Source: Candidatus Roizmanbacteria bacterium (GTDB taxonomy: Bacteria; Patescibacteriota; Microgenomatia; UBA1406; GWC2-37-13). Taken from it: a DNA stretch of 64,000 nt. Below are positions 40,670 to 49,698 of this stretch, in pieces. The position numbers and the translations under genes are program-made. Where the stretch lies: contig JACRJL010000001.1 of assembly GCA_016215445.1 (NCBI GenBank), forward strand, positions 124,001-188,000, written 5' to 3'. The stretch's first letter is position 1. Each line of letters opens with the position of its first letter. The notes beneath the pieces were generated by a model. It made no database searches and was not told the origin of the DNA. It saw nothing but the letters and a program-made list of their open reading frames with translations.

Positions 40670-40748
40670 AAAAGCTCGATACCGAAATTTTTTGGCACAG
40701 TGGGGCCCCTAACCCAAAAAGTGCAAAAAATTTGTTATCTTCGCTTTT
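40670..40748. repeat. 80-bp palindrome family, copy D (carA-carB gap)
   Basis: Left arm AAAAGCTCGATACCGAAATT, core CACAGTGGGGCCCCTAACCC, right arm GTGCAAAAAATTTGTTATC then TTCGCTTTT. Almost identical to copy C, 1.1 kb away. Confidence 0.9.
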
Positions 40749-40750
40749 CA

Positions 40751-40839
40751 AAGACGAAGCAAATGCAATTTTTTCACTTTCGAGGGGACCACGAAGTGGT
40801 GAAACTCTCGTGTGATAAAAATTGCGTTGCTGAGTCTTA
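40751..40839. repeat. Second palindromic element in the carA-carB gap
   Basis: AAAGACGAAGCAA and TTGCTGAGTCTT form the base, GCAATTTTTTCAC and GTGTGATAAAAATTGC the middle, ACCACGAAGTGGT the tip. Same three-tier architecture as the main family with a different sequence, directly next to copy D. Confidence 0.8.
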
Positions 40840-40845
40840 ATATCT

Positions 40846-43800
40846 ATGAAAAAAATTTTACTATTAGGTTCTGGGGCTCTAAAAATCGGCCAGGCCGGTG
40901 AGTTTGATTATTCAGGTTCTCAAGCCATTAAGGCTTTTAAGGAAGAGGGGATAGAAACTATTTTAATAAATCCCAATATTGCAACTATTCAGACCTCAAA
41001 GGAGCTCGCGGACAAAGTTTATTTCCTTCCTGTTACCTCAGAGTTTGTCAGGCGGGTGATTGAAAAGGAGAAGCCAGACGGCATTGCTTTATCTTTTGGA
41101 GGTCAAACGGCTCTTAATTGCGGAATGGAGTTATACAAAAAAGGAGACTTGAGAAAAAATAACGTCAAAGTTTTGGGAACTCCAGTGCCATCTATCATCA
41201 CTTCCGAAGACAGGCAAAAATTTGCCGACCATTTGAAGAAAATCAATGTTTCTACTCCAGCCAGTCACGCCGTTTTGACAGTCGGAGAAGGCCTTAAAAT
41301 TGCCAAAAAACTTGGTTATCCAGTGATGGTTAGAGCCGGGTTTGCCTTAGGCGGACAGAAATCAGGTGTAGCCCACAATGAAAAAGAATTCAAGGAGATC
41401 GCCGAAGCGGCTTTGGCTTTTTCGCCGCAGATCCTGGTGGAAAAATATCTTCACCATTTCAAGGAAATCGAATATGAAGTTGTCCGTGACCAGTTTGATA
41501 ACTGTGTTACTGTCTGTAACATGGAAAACTTTGACCCTCTTGGGATTCATACAGGCGAGTCGATTGTGGTAGCCCCGAGTCAGACATTAAACAACTATCA
41601 ATACCACCTGTTGAGAAAAATCTCTATAAAAATTATCAGAAGCTTGGGAATTATAGGAGAGTGTAATGTTCAATTTGCTTTGGATCCTAAATCAAATGAC
41701 TATTATGTTATTGAAGTTAATGCTCGCTTATCGCGCTCTTCTGCTTTGGCTTCCAAGGCGACCGGTTACCCTTTGGCTTATGTAGCGGCTAAGTTGATAC
41801 TAGGAAAGTCAATGACGGAAATAATAAATCAGATAACAAAAATTACCCAAGCTGCTTTTGAACCGGCATTGGACTATATAGTCGTCAAAATTCCCAGATG
41901 GGATATGGAAAAATTTAGGGGTGCCGAGGAAACGATTGGAAGCTCGATGAAATCAGTCGGTGAAGTGATGGCGATCGGACGGACATTCGAAGAAGCAGTT
42001 CAAAAGGCCGTCAGGATGCTCGATATAGGAGCTTGGGGAGTAATAGAAAACAGGTTCATCGATGAAAAAGAAATCTGGCACTATATAAGGATACCGACGC
42101 CGAGAAGACTTTTTGCTTTAGCTGCTGGGATGAAAAAAGGATTTTCAATTGATAGAATTTACCAAGAAACAGGAATAGATAGATGGTTTCTATCTCGGAT
42201 TAAAAATATTGTTGATGCGGAAAAGGAATTGTTAAAGGTAGAGGTTTTGCGTGCAAAACCCCTACACCATTTACAATTATTGAATCTAAAAAAATTAGGT
42301 TTTTCAGACCGGAGAATTGGAGAAGCATTGGGTATTGATGAGTTAGAAATAAGAAGTTTGAGAAAAAAATTACGAATTGTTCCGTCGGTTTTTTCCATCG
42401 ATACTCTGGCCGGTGAGTTTCCAGCCAAAACCAACTATTTATATACTACTTATTGGGGGTCACACCACGATGTAAAACCATTGGGAAGCGATGGCGTAAT
42501 GGTGCTCGGATCCGGACCCTATCGGATCGGTTCGTCTGTCGAGTTTGACTGGAGTTGTGTTAATGTCGCTTTTAACTTGAAAAAATATCACAAAAAATCC
42601 ATCATAGTTAATTGCAATCCGGAAACAGTCTCGACTGACTATGACATGAGTAACAGACTTTATTTTGAAGAACTGACGTTTGAAAGAGTAGCTGATATCT
42701 ATGAATTTGAAAAGTCTTCTTCTCTTATACTGTCGGTTGGTGGTCAGACGCCAAATAATTTAAGTATGAGACTTGATAGTTATGGGGCTAGAGTTTTAGG
42801 GACGAAAGCTAAAGACATTGACCAGGCGGAAAACAGAAACAAATTTTCCGACCTTTTGGATAAACTTAAAATCCTCCAGCCGGTTTGGAAAAATTTTTCC
42901 AATATGAAGTCGGCTCTAAAATTTGCCAAAGAAGTTAGTTATCCTGTTTTAATTAGACCTTCATACGTACTTTCTGGACTGGCGATGAATCTTTGTTATG
43001 ACGAAGCAGAACTTAAGTATTTTATGAAAAGGGCAGTGGATATAAACAAAAAACACCCTGTAACTATTTCGAAATTCATTCCCAATGCCCGTGAAGTGGA
43101 ATTTGACGGCGTTGCCCAAGCGGGAAAACTCAAAGTTTACGCTATTGCCAACCACATAGAACATGCCGGAGTCCATTCAGGTGATGCAACCATCGTCTAT
43201 CCGGCCGAGCGGGTCAGGTATTTTAGCGGCGTCAGGATGGTTGAGATCGCGACAGAACTAGCAGCTGCTTTAAAAATAAATGGTCCTTTTAATATCCAGT
43301 TTATGGTAAAGAATAACCAAGTTTATGTAATAGAGTTGAATTTAAGGGCGTCACGGACTTTTCCTTTTATTTCCAAAGTAACTGGCGTCAACTTTGCCGA
43401 AGTGACAGTAGATGCTTTTTTCAACAAGGCAAAAGATTATCAAATCAATTACCCGAATTACGTCGCAGTCAAATCGCCCCAGTTTTCATTCGCCAGATTG
43501 GAGGGTGCCGACCCGGTACTTCGTGTCGAGATGGCGTCAACTGGTGAGGTTGCCTGTTTTGGAGAGACAGCCGAGGAGGCCTATCTAAAATCTTTAATAT
43601 CAACTGGTTTGTCCTTTGAAAAAAAGACTGCCTTAGTGACAATTGGAGGAGATGAAAACAAACTGCATTTTGCGGAATCAATCTGGAAGTTGAAAAATCT
43701 AGGGTATAAACTTTATGCCACCAAACACACCCACAAATTTTTGAAAAGCAAAGGCGTGAGAACTAAGTTAGTGAGCAAAGTCTATGAAGGCAAAAGGCCA

Positions 43801-44043
43801 AACGTCGTTGATATAATTGAAAATAAAAAAGTTTCCTTGGTTATTAATTTGAGTGAAAAAGGAGACGGCAATCAGTTGGCCTCGGAAAATAAAACCGACG
43901 GTTACCTGATAAGAAGGGCGACTATTGACCATAATATATCCCTTTTCACCGACCTCAACGCCGCCAGGCTCTTTGTTAATGCTTTGAATATGTATAATGT
44001 AAAAGAATTAAAGATAAAAAGTTGGGATGAATATTTGAAATGA
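40846..44043 (+). CDS. carB: Carbamoyl-phosphate synthase, large subunit
   Basis: 1065 residues, close to the usual length. Two homologous ATP-grasp halves: the first starts ILLLGSGALKIGQAGEFDYS, the second VMVLGSGPYRIGSSVEFDWS (about 549-568). They activate bicarbonate and phosphorylate carbamate. An oligomerisation domain lies between them and an allosteric MGS-like domain is at the C-terminus (ALVTIGGDENKLHFAESIW). Residues LRAKPLHHL are encoded by a mini-palindrome (42243-42265). The gene overlaps the FrdA-like gene by ATGA. Confidence 0.95.
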   Translation: MKKILLLGSGALKIGQAGEFDYSGSQAIKAFKEEGIETILINPNIATIQTSKELADKVYFLPVTSEFVRRVIEKEKPDGIALSFGGQTALNCGMELYKKGDLRKNNVKVLGTPVPSIITSEDRQKFADHLKKINVSTPASHAVLTVGEGLKIAKKLGYPVMVRAGFALGGQKSGVAHNEKEFKEIAEAALAFSPQILVEKYLHHFKEIEYEVVRDQFDNCVTVCNMENFDPLGIHTGESIVVAPSQTLNNYQYHLLRKISIKIIRSLGIIGECNVQFALDPKSNDYYVIEVNARLSRSSALASKATGYPLAYVAAKLILGKSMTEIINQITKITQAAFEPALDYIVVKIPRWDMEKFRGAEETIGSSMKSVGEVMAIGRTFEEAVQKAVRMLDIGAWGVIENRFIDEKEIWHYIRIPTPRRLFALAAGMKKGFSIDRIYQETGIDRWFLSRIKNIVDAEKELLKVEVLRAKPLHHLQLLNLKKLGFSDRRIGEALGIDELEIRSLRKKLRIVPSVFSIDTLAGEFPAKTNYLYTTYWGSHHDVKPLGSDGVMVLGSGPYRIGSSVEFDWSCVNVAFNLKKYHKKSIIVNCNPETVSTDYDMSNRLYFEELTFERVADIYEFEKSSSLILSVGGQTPNNLSMRLDSYGARVLGTKAKDIDQAENRNKFSDLLDKLKILQPVWKNFSNMKSALKFAKEVSYPVLIRPSYVLSGLAMNLCYDEAELKYFMKRAVDINKKHPVTISKFIPNAREVEFDGVAQAGKLKVYAIANHIEHAGVHSGDATIVYPAERVRYFSGVRMVEIATELAAALKINGPFNIQFMVKNNQVYVIELNLRASRTFPFISKVTGVNFAEVTVDAFFNKAKDYQINYPNYVAVKSPQFSFARLEGADPVLRVEMASTGEVACFGETAEEAYLKSLISTGLSFEKKTALVTIGGDENKLHFAESIWKLKNLGYKLYATKHTHKFLKSKGVRTKLVSKVYEGKRPNVVDIIENKKVSLVINLSEKGDGNQLASENKTDGYLIRRATIDHNISLFTDLNAARLFVNALNMYNVKELKIKSWDEYLK
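42243..42265. repeat. Mini-palindrome in carB (ends CCTAC)
   Basis: GGTTTTGC-GT-GCAAAACC followed by CCCTAC, in frame in the linker between the two halves of carB. It has the same layout as the pyrB mini-palindrome. Confidence 0.65.
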
Positions 44044-45698
44044 AATACAAAACAATAAAAACGGATATTTTGGTAATCGGCGCGGGAGGCGCCGGAATAA
44101 GGGCGGCGATAGAAGCAAAAATAAGCGGATTGAACACAATTCTTTTAGGAAAAGAAGTTTTAGGATGTGCCCATACTGGTATGGCCATGGGTGGAATGAA
44201 TGCGGCTATGGTCCGCCCGGCGACGCCGGAATTTCATGCTCAAATCACGATTGAAGGTGGATACTTCATCAACAACTACAAAATGGTCAGAGTTTTTGCC
44301 GAAGAAATGCCAGCCCGTATTCATGACTTGGAAAGTTACGGCGTAATTTTTGACAGGCTTGATAATGGTGAATTTTATACTTGGGCTGGTCCAAAACAGA
44401 AATTTCCACTCAATGTCTGTGTCGGTGATTATACTGGACGGGAAATGATGCAAGGTTTAGTTGACGAAGCCCGAAAACTAAAAATAAAATATACAGATGA
44501 ATTTTTTGTCAGTAAATTACTGACAGTTAAGGAAAGGGTAGTTGGCGCAATTGGTATTAATATCAGGAATGCGGAAACCGTGGTTTTTCAGGCAAAATCA
44601 GTAGTCTTAGCGTCAGGAGGAGCTGGGAGAATGTATCGAGTGACAACAAACGCTGCTTCAAATACAGGTGATGGTTATGCAATGGCACTTGGAGCTGGAG
44701 CAGAATTAATTGATATGGAAATGGTCCAATTTCACCCGACCGGAATGGCCAATACTCCTTCTACTTTGGGTGTTTTAGTGACAGAAAAAACCCGCGCCCA
44801 TGGAGGAATCCTAAGAAATCGTAAAGGAGAGAGGTTCATGAGCAAATACTATCCAAAAGAAATGGAGTTGGCAAAAAGAGATGAGGTTAGTCGGTCAATC
44901 TATACTGAAGTGGCCTTAGGTCTTGGAACGAAAAACAACGCCGTCTATCTTCATGTTGATCATTGGTCTAAAGAAAAAATATTGGAAATAATTCCTGATG
45001 TTTATGAGCAGTATAAAAATACAGGTGTTGATATTTCAAAAGAACCAATGGAAATCTATCCGTCGATGCACCATATGATGGGAGGAATCAAGATTAACGA
45101 ATGGGGTGAAACAATTGTTCCCGGACTGTATGCGACAGGAGAGGTCGCCGGAGGCGTTCATGGTGCTAATCGATTGGGTGGAAATTCAATTGCTGAGGGA
45201 CAAGTGTTTGGTAGGAGAGCTGGGATTGCTGCTGCAAAATTTGCCAAAAAAAATAAATTCATAACCCTACCAAAAGACAAAATAAAAAAAGAACAACAAA
45301 GAATTTTTTCTTTTGTCTATAGAAAATTCGGTGTTGTTCCTCATACAGTTGAAGATAAATTGAAAAAAGTAATGTGGGATAAAGTTGGTATCTTCAGAGA
45401 TGAAAAAAAATTGCAGCAGGCAAAAAAAGAAGTTGCCAAACTAAAAAAAGAAGCAAGAAAAATGAAAACTAGGACAACCTTGAAAGAAAGAAATCGAGAC
45501 CTACAAGATTGTTTAGAAATAGAAAATATGCTTGTGACGGCCGAATCAGTAATTGAGGCGGCTATTTTGCGTAAGGAAAGCCGCGGTGCGCACAGTCGGA
45601 CAGACTTTCCGAAAACTTTGGAAGAGTGGCGTAAAAATATCGTCGTTAAAAATGATAATAATAAAATTGTCATAGAAGCTATTTCTGTAATCGAATAA
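44040..45698 (+). CDS. FrdA/SdhA-like flavoprotein in pyr operon
   Basis: 552 residues. FAD-binding GAGGAGIRAA (14-23) and His45 in CAHTGMAMGG at the place of covalent FAD attachment. Active-site residues of succinate dehydrogenase or fumarate reductase are kept: MVQFHPTG (His232), RDEVSR (Arg285), MHHMMGGI (His344/345), GANRLGG (Arg378). L-aspartate oxidase is a close relative. It is locked between carB and pyrC by coupled starts and followed by a FrdB-like gene, but there are no membrane subunits. The operon has no PyrD, so a role in oxidising dihydroorotate, directly or by coupling to fumarate, is an attractive inference; plain fumarate reduction is the conservative reading. Confidence 0.85.
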   Translation: MKYKTIKTDILVIGAGGAGIRAAIEAKISGLNTILLGKEVLGCAHTGMAMGGMNAAMVRPATPEFHAQITIEGGYFINNYKMVRVFAEEMPARIHDLESYGVIFDRLDNGEFYTWAGPKQKFPLNVCVGDYTGREMMQGLVDEARKLKIKYTDEFFVSKLLTVKERVVGAIGINIRNAETVVFQAKSVVLASGGAGRMYRVTTNAASNTGDGYAMALGAGAELIDMEMVQFHPTGMANTPSTLGVLVTEKTRAHGGILRNRKGERFMSKYYPKEMELAKRDEVSRSIYTEVALGLGTKNNAVYLHVDHWSKEKILEIIPDVYEQYKNTGVDISKEPMEIYPSMHHMMGGIKINEWGETIVPGLYATGEVAGGVHGANRLGGNSIAEGQVFGRRAGIAAAKFAKKNKFITLPKDKIKKEQQRIFSFVYRKFGVVPHTVEDKLKKVMWDKVGIFRDEKKLQQAKKEVAKLKKEARKMKTRTTLKERNRDLQDCLEIENMLVTAESVIEAAILRKESRGAHSRTDFPKTLEEWRKNIVVKNDNNKIVIEAISVIE

Positions 45699-45702
45699 GA
45701 GT

Positions 45703-46365
45703 ATGAAAATAAGATTTTTAATATATAGGTTTAACTCTCAAAAAAAAGGTAAGTTGAAATATAATTTATATAATGTACCTTATAAAAAAGGAATGACTGT
45801 TCTTGATGTTGTTGCTTTTGTTTATAAAAATCTCGATCCGACCTTAGCCTTTCGTTATGAATGTCGTCAGGGGATATGTGGGACTTGTGGAGTCATGCTC
45901 AATAAAAAACCCGTATTGTCATGTTCGACACAGGTTGATTCATCAATAAAAACTCAGATGATTGAACCATTGGCCAATTTTCCTGTAGAAAAAGATTTAA
46001 TTGTCAATCTTGAACCGGTTCTGAAAAGATATCAAAAAATAAAACCATATTTGGATAGGATTCATAAGGTTATCATCACTAAGAAGAAATCAAATGAGTC
46101 AAAAGTTTTCCGAAAGTGTATAGAATGCGGTTGTTGCATTGCCGGTTCGCCTGATTTATCAAAAAAGATTTTTTCAGACTTGGATCCTATGTCTTTGGTT
46201 AAAATCGCCCGTTATGTGACTGATCCTCGTGACGGGTTGGATAGAAAGTCAATGGCCAAAAAATCCGGAATTAGTAGATATACGGAAGAATTAGGTAAAA
46301 AATTAACTTTAGTTTGTCCAAGAGGAATTCCCATTGACGAAGCGATTGCATTACTTAAAAAATAA
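45703..46365 (+). CDS. FrdB/SdhB-like iron-sulfur subunit lacking the 3Fe-4S site
   Basis: 220 residues. The N-terminal ferredoxin domain keeps the 2Fe-2S cysteines 54, 59, 62 and 74 (YECRQGICGTCG, then LSC). The C-terminal domain keeps CIECGCC (139, 142, 145) and CP (205) for the 4Fe-4S cluster. The cysteine that should follow three residues after the CxxCxxC set is Ser149 (AGSP), and the later Cys pair near the C-terminus is missing, so the 3Fe-4S cluster that hands electrons to quinone is gone. Together with the lack of anchor subunits this indicates a soluble electron path. It starts five bases after the flavoprotein gene. Confidence 0.85.
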   Translation: MKIRFLIYRFNSQKKGKLKYNLYNVPYKKGMTVLDVVAFVYKNLDPTLAFRYECRQGICGTCGVMLNKKPVLSCSTQVDSSIKTQMIEPLANFPVEKDLIVNLEPVLKRYQKIKPYLDRIHKVIITKKKSNESKVFRKCIECGCCIAGSPDLSKKIFSDLDPMSLVKIARYVTDPRDGLDRKSMAKKSGISRYTEELGKKLTLVCPRGIPIDEAIALLKK

Positions 46366-46367
46366 TT

Positions 46368-47720
46368 ATGAAAAAACTGATTAAAAATGGAAAGATTGTC
46401 ACTCCGGAAAAAATTATTGAGGGAGACATTTTAGTCGAAGAAGGAAAAATAAAAAAAATTGGCAGCATTAACATTATTGTAAATAACATTATTGATGCAA
46501 AGGGGAAATATATTTTACCTGGATTAATCGAAGTCCATGGCCATCTTCGTGAACCTGGTTTTGAAAACAAGGAAGACATTCCTCATGGAACAAGAGCAGC
46601 TGCTGCGGGCGGATTCACTTCAATAATTGATATGCCCAATACCAAACCACCTACTGTTACCGTTAATTTATTAAAAGACAAAATAAATAAAATTTATCCG
46701 GAGAGGAGTTTCATCGACTATGCTTTTTTTATAGGAACGGCTTCTGATAAATTAGACGAACTAAAGAAAGTCAATCCAAGTGATATTGCTGGTGTCAAAG
46801 TTTTTATGGCCGGTCACGAGACAACGCCAACGACGATTCCCGATGATAGAACATTGGCAAAAATAATTTCAATTTGCGCCGATAGAAATTTGTTACTCGC
46901 TGTTCACGCCGAGGATCAATGGTTAATTAATTACTATAATTCTGAATTTAAGAAAGCAAAGAGATCAGACGCTGCTTTATGGAGTGAAATCAGACCGACA
47001 TCAGTAGTTACTTCGGCGGCTGCCAGAACGATTGCCTTGATTTCTTCTCATAAAAACTTCCGGTTATATATTTTGCATATGTCAACACCTGAAGAATTCG
47101 CTTTGGTTGCTGCAGCTAAAGATCGAGGAATGAATGTTTTTGGAGAACTAGTTAGTTATCAACTTTCTTTTAATATTAACGATTACAAAAAATACGGTAA
47201 CAAAATAAAAGTTGCTCCCGCCTTAAGATCTCCAGGAGATCAAAAGATGCTTTGGCAGTTACTTCACGATGGGAATTTAGATGTGTTATGTTCAGAACAT
47301 ACACCCCATGAATGGGAAACCAAAAACCAACCTGATATGTGGAAGGCACAAGCAGGTACACCTGATATCCAGGAAGCTATGCCTTCAGTTATCACTGGTT
47401 GGTCTAAAAGATTTGGGAAAGATTCTTTAGAGTTAGGTTTACAGAGGATTGCCGAGCACGCTTCTAAAAAACCAGCTGAGATTTTTGGGTTAAAAGGAAA
47501 AGGTGAAATGAAAATCGGCAACGATGCGGATTTTTCCATAATTGATACAAAAAATTATTGGAAAGTAAAAAAGTCTGACTTATTCAGTAAATGCGGTTGG
47601 TCTGCTTATGAGGGAATGAAACTTCTTGGCAGGCCGTTTATGACATTTTTGCGGGGAGAATTGGTCTATAATAATGGGAAAATAGTCAGTAAAGCTAAAG
47701 GCAAATGGATTAATCATTAA
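46368..47720 (+). CDS. pyrC: Dihydroorotase
   Basis: 450 residues of the amidohydrolase type I (AllB/PyrC long) class. Zinc ligands are in LIEVHGHLREPGF (about 54-66), where HxH binds the first metal. AGVKVFMAGHE in the region where this class carries the bridging Lys, VHAEDQ and the later HMSTPEE, and CSEHTPHEW complete the site. It closes carbamoyl-aspartate to dihydroorotate, the substrate that would need the missing PyrD step. The gene follows the FrdB-like gene by two bases. Confidence 0.93.
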   Translation: MKKLIKNGKIVTPEKIIEGDILVEEGKIKKIGSINIIVNNIIDAKGKYILPGLIEVHGHLREPGFENKEDIPHGTRAAAAGGFTSIIDMPNTKPPTVTVNLLKDKINKIYPERSFIDYAFFIGTASDKLDELKKVNPSDIAGVKVFMAGHETTPTTIPDDRTLAKIISICADRNLLLAVHAEDQWLINYYNSEFKKAKRSDAALWSEIRPTSVVTSAAARTIALISSHKNFRLYILHMSTPEEFALVAAAKDRGMNVFGELVSYQLSFNINDYKKYGNKIKVAPALRSPGDQKMLWQLLHDGNLDVLCSEHTPHEWETKNQPDMWKAQAGTPDIQEAMPSVITGWSKRFGKDSLELGLQRIAEHASKKPAEIFGLKGKGEMKIGNDADFSIIDTKNYWKVKKSDLFSKCGWSAYEGMKLLGRPFMTFLRGELVYNNGKIVSKAKGKWINH

Positions 47721-47728
47721 AAATATTT

Positions 47729-49021
47729 ATGAACAAAAAAATTCTATACGGTCCACAGACAAAGGCGGCCATAGAAAACTTTCCTTTTTCCTATCCTTTA
47801 GCTCATTTGGAGTTCGTCATGGCTATGGTTGAAATTAAAAAGGCCGCTGCGGTTGCCAATTTGAAAGCAGGAAAGTTAACGAGTGACAGGTCAAAAAGAA
47901 TTATTTTTGCCTGTAATGAAATTCTTAAGGGTAGATACAATGAACAGTTTGTTATAAAAGGTTTGCATGGGGGAGCAGGGACTTCCGTCAATATGAATGT
48001 CAATGAAGTGGTCGCTAGTCTTGCCGGAGTTCATCCAAATGACGACGTTAACGCTAGTCAGTCGACCAACGACGTCAATCCATCAGCTTTGAAAATTGCT
48101 TCAATCAAATTGACCAGACAACTTTTAGACGGCTTGCTTTATTTAATTAAAGTCTTTGAAAAAAGAGCTGCTGAGTTTAAAGATATAAAAAAATTGGGGA
48201 GGACTCATATGCAGGATGCTGTGCCAACAACACTGGGCGCGGAGTTTCAGTCCTATACTGATATTTTGAAAAGGGATATGAAAAGAATCGAAGAAGCGGA
48301 GAAATATCTTTTTGAATTAAATTTGGGAGGAACAGCAATCGGAAATAGTATTAATGCCTCTAAAAACTACATTGACAATGTATATAAAGAACTTCGAAAC
48401 AATACAAAAATTAAAGAATTAAAACCCATGAAAAATCTGATGTCAGGTACTTCAAGCGATACTGATTTTTGCCATCTTTCCTCATCAGTCAATATGCTTT
48501 GTCTTGATATGAGCAAAATTGCTACTGATCTGAGATTCATGACAAGTGGACCAAGAGGAGGAATAGGGGAGATTTCATTTATTGAGATGCAACAAGGTTC
48601 GTCTATCATGCCAGGTAAGGTCAATCCGATCATTTGTGAGACTATGAACCAGATTTATTTTCAGGTTGACGGTAGGAATACCACGGTTCACCACGCCGCC
48701 GAAAATTCTCATTTGGAACTCGGGGTGATGTTACCTGCTATTGCCGACTCGCTTATTACCATGCTAAAAATTGTCGAAGCCGGACTCCGCCTTTTTGCAG
48801 ACCGGGGGATTAGTAAAATTGTTGTCAATGAAAAGCGTTGTCTTGAACTTTTGGAAAGATCAATGGCTTACGGGACGCTTTTAACTCCCCGTCTTGGTTA
48901 CGATACTGTGTCCAAAATCGTCAAAGAAGCTGTTGCCACAGGAAAAACATTAAGAGAAATAATCTTGGATAAAAAAATACTATCCAAAACAGAGTTGAAT
49001 AAATTATTAGTTCTAAAATAA
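47729..49021 (+). CDS. Aspartase/fumarase-superfamily lyase (probably aspartate ammonia-lyase)
   Basis: 430 residues. The superfamily signature is SSIMPGKVNP (about 291-300, catalytic Ser on the flexible loop), with GGAGTSVNMNVNEVVA (about 81-96) and ASQSTNDVNPSA. The TSVNMNVNE string favours aspartase or class II fumarase over argininosuccinate or adenylosuccinate lyase. Aspartase makes fumarate and ammonia from aspartate; fumarase would hydrate fumarate. The position inside the pyr operon, right after pyrC and near the FrdAB-like genes, links it to fumarate supply. The N-terminus lacks the usual E-x-D segment of long aspartases, so the two options stay open. Confidence 0.75.
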   Translation: MNKKILYGPQTKAAIENFPFSYPLAHLEFVMAMVEIKKAAAVANLKAGKLTSDRSKRIIFACNEILKGRYNEQFVIKGLHGGAGTSVNMNVNEVVASLAGVHPNDDVNASQSTNDVNPSALKIASIKLTRQLLDGLLYLIKVFEKRAAEFKDIKKLGRTHMQDAVPTTLGAEFQSYTDILKRDMKRIEEAEKYLFELNLGGTAIGNSINASKNYIDNVYKELRNNTKIKELKPMKNLMSGTSSDTDFCHLSSSVNMLCLDMSKIATDLRFMTSGPRGGIGEISFIEMQQGSSIMPGKVNPIICETMNQIYFQVDGRNTTVHHAAENSHLELGVMLPAIADSLITMLKIVEAGLRLFADRGISKIVVNEKRCLELLERSMAYGTLLTPRLGYDTVSKIVKEAVATGKTLREIILDKKILSKTELNKLLVLK

Positions 49022-49022
49022 A

Positions 49023-49649
49023 ATGAAAACTATCTATCAAAACCTTCCTTCAAAAGAACGGTTGGTTTTGGAATTGTTTCGCATCAAAGCAATCGAGTTT
49101 GGCAGGTTTAAATTAAAATCCGGAGCGATTTCTCCATATTATTTAGATCTTCGTTTATTAGTTTCTTATCCTTATTTATTAGAAGTCGTCGCTGATGTTT
49201 TTTGGGAAGAATTAAGGCTAATGCAGTTTGATCTGTTGGTCGGAGTTCCTTACGCTGCCATTCCACTGGCAACAATAATTTCCTACAAATACAACCGACC
49301 GATGGTCTTTGTCCGTAAAGAACAAAAACAATATGGAAAAAAGAAACAGATCGAGGGGGTTTTTCGTCAAGGGCAAACAGCCGTTTTGATCGATGATGTT
49401 ATATCCGATGGAAAAAGCAAGGAAGAAACGCTTTCAGTACTCAAGGATGACGGTTTAAAGGTGGGCGACGTTTTAGTTTTACTAGATAGGCGCAAGCAAA
49501 CATCCCAACAAGAAAAGATATACGGATGTAAACTAACAGCAATCTATAATATGTCCGATGTTTTAGAGATTTTAGCAAAGCACGGCTGTATTACGGCGTT
49601 TCAAGAAAAGGAAGCAAGGCGATTTATGAAAACAGGTAATTTGAAGTAG
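49023..49649 (+). CDS. pyrE: Orotate phosphoribosyltransferase-like protein, copy 1
   Basis: 208 residues. FKLKSGAISPYYLDLR (about 29-44) is the OPRT PRPP/orotate region, FVRKEQKQYGKKKQIEG holds the catalytic Lys hood, and VLIDDVISDGKS (about 121-132) is the PRPP loop. It converts orotate to OMP with PRPP. It starts one base after the lyase gene and is followed by two paralogues; this copy and the next keep all catalytic motifs. Confidence 0.88.
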   Translation: MKTIYQNLPSKERLVLELFRIKAIEFGRFKLKSGAISPYYLDLRLLVSYPYLLEVVADVFWEELRLMQFDLLVGVPYAAIPLATIISYKYNRPMVFVRKEQKQYGKKKQIEGVFRQGQTAVLIDDVISDGKSKEETLSVLKDDGLKVGDVLVLLDRRKQTSQQEKIYGCKLTAIYNMSDVLEILAKHGCITAFQEKEARRFMKTGNLK

Positions 49650-49654
49650 CCTAC

Positions 49655-49683
49655 TTGAAAATGAGAAAATATAGTGCTAAAAT
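49655..49683 (+). promoter_or_regulatory. Internal promoter before the second pyrE copy
   Basis: TTGAAA (49655-49660), 17 bases, TAAAAT (49678-49683), with the ATG 16 bases downstream. It would allow pyrE2, pyrE3 and pyrF to be transcribed apart from the attenuated operon promoter. Confidence 0.6.
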
Positions 49684-49698
49684 ACGCTAACTCAAAAT

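Noticed and set aside
44040-45698. L-aspartate oxidase NadB as the sole explanation of the flavoprotein
   Set aside because: Not excluded entirely, but the directly following FrdB-like subunit is not a NadB partner and no nadA or nadC is in the window.
44040-46365. PyrD/PyrK (DHODH class 1B) as identity of the two redox genes
   Set aside because: The flavoprotein has FrdA/SdhA motifs (His-FAD site, QFHPTG, HHMMGGI, GANRLGG), not the DHODH TIM barrel, and the FeS protein has FrdB ligands rather than the PyrK FAD/NAD and 2Fe-2S layout.
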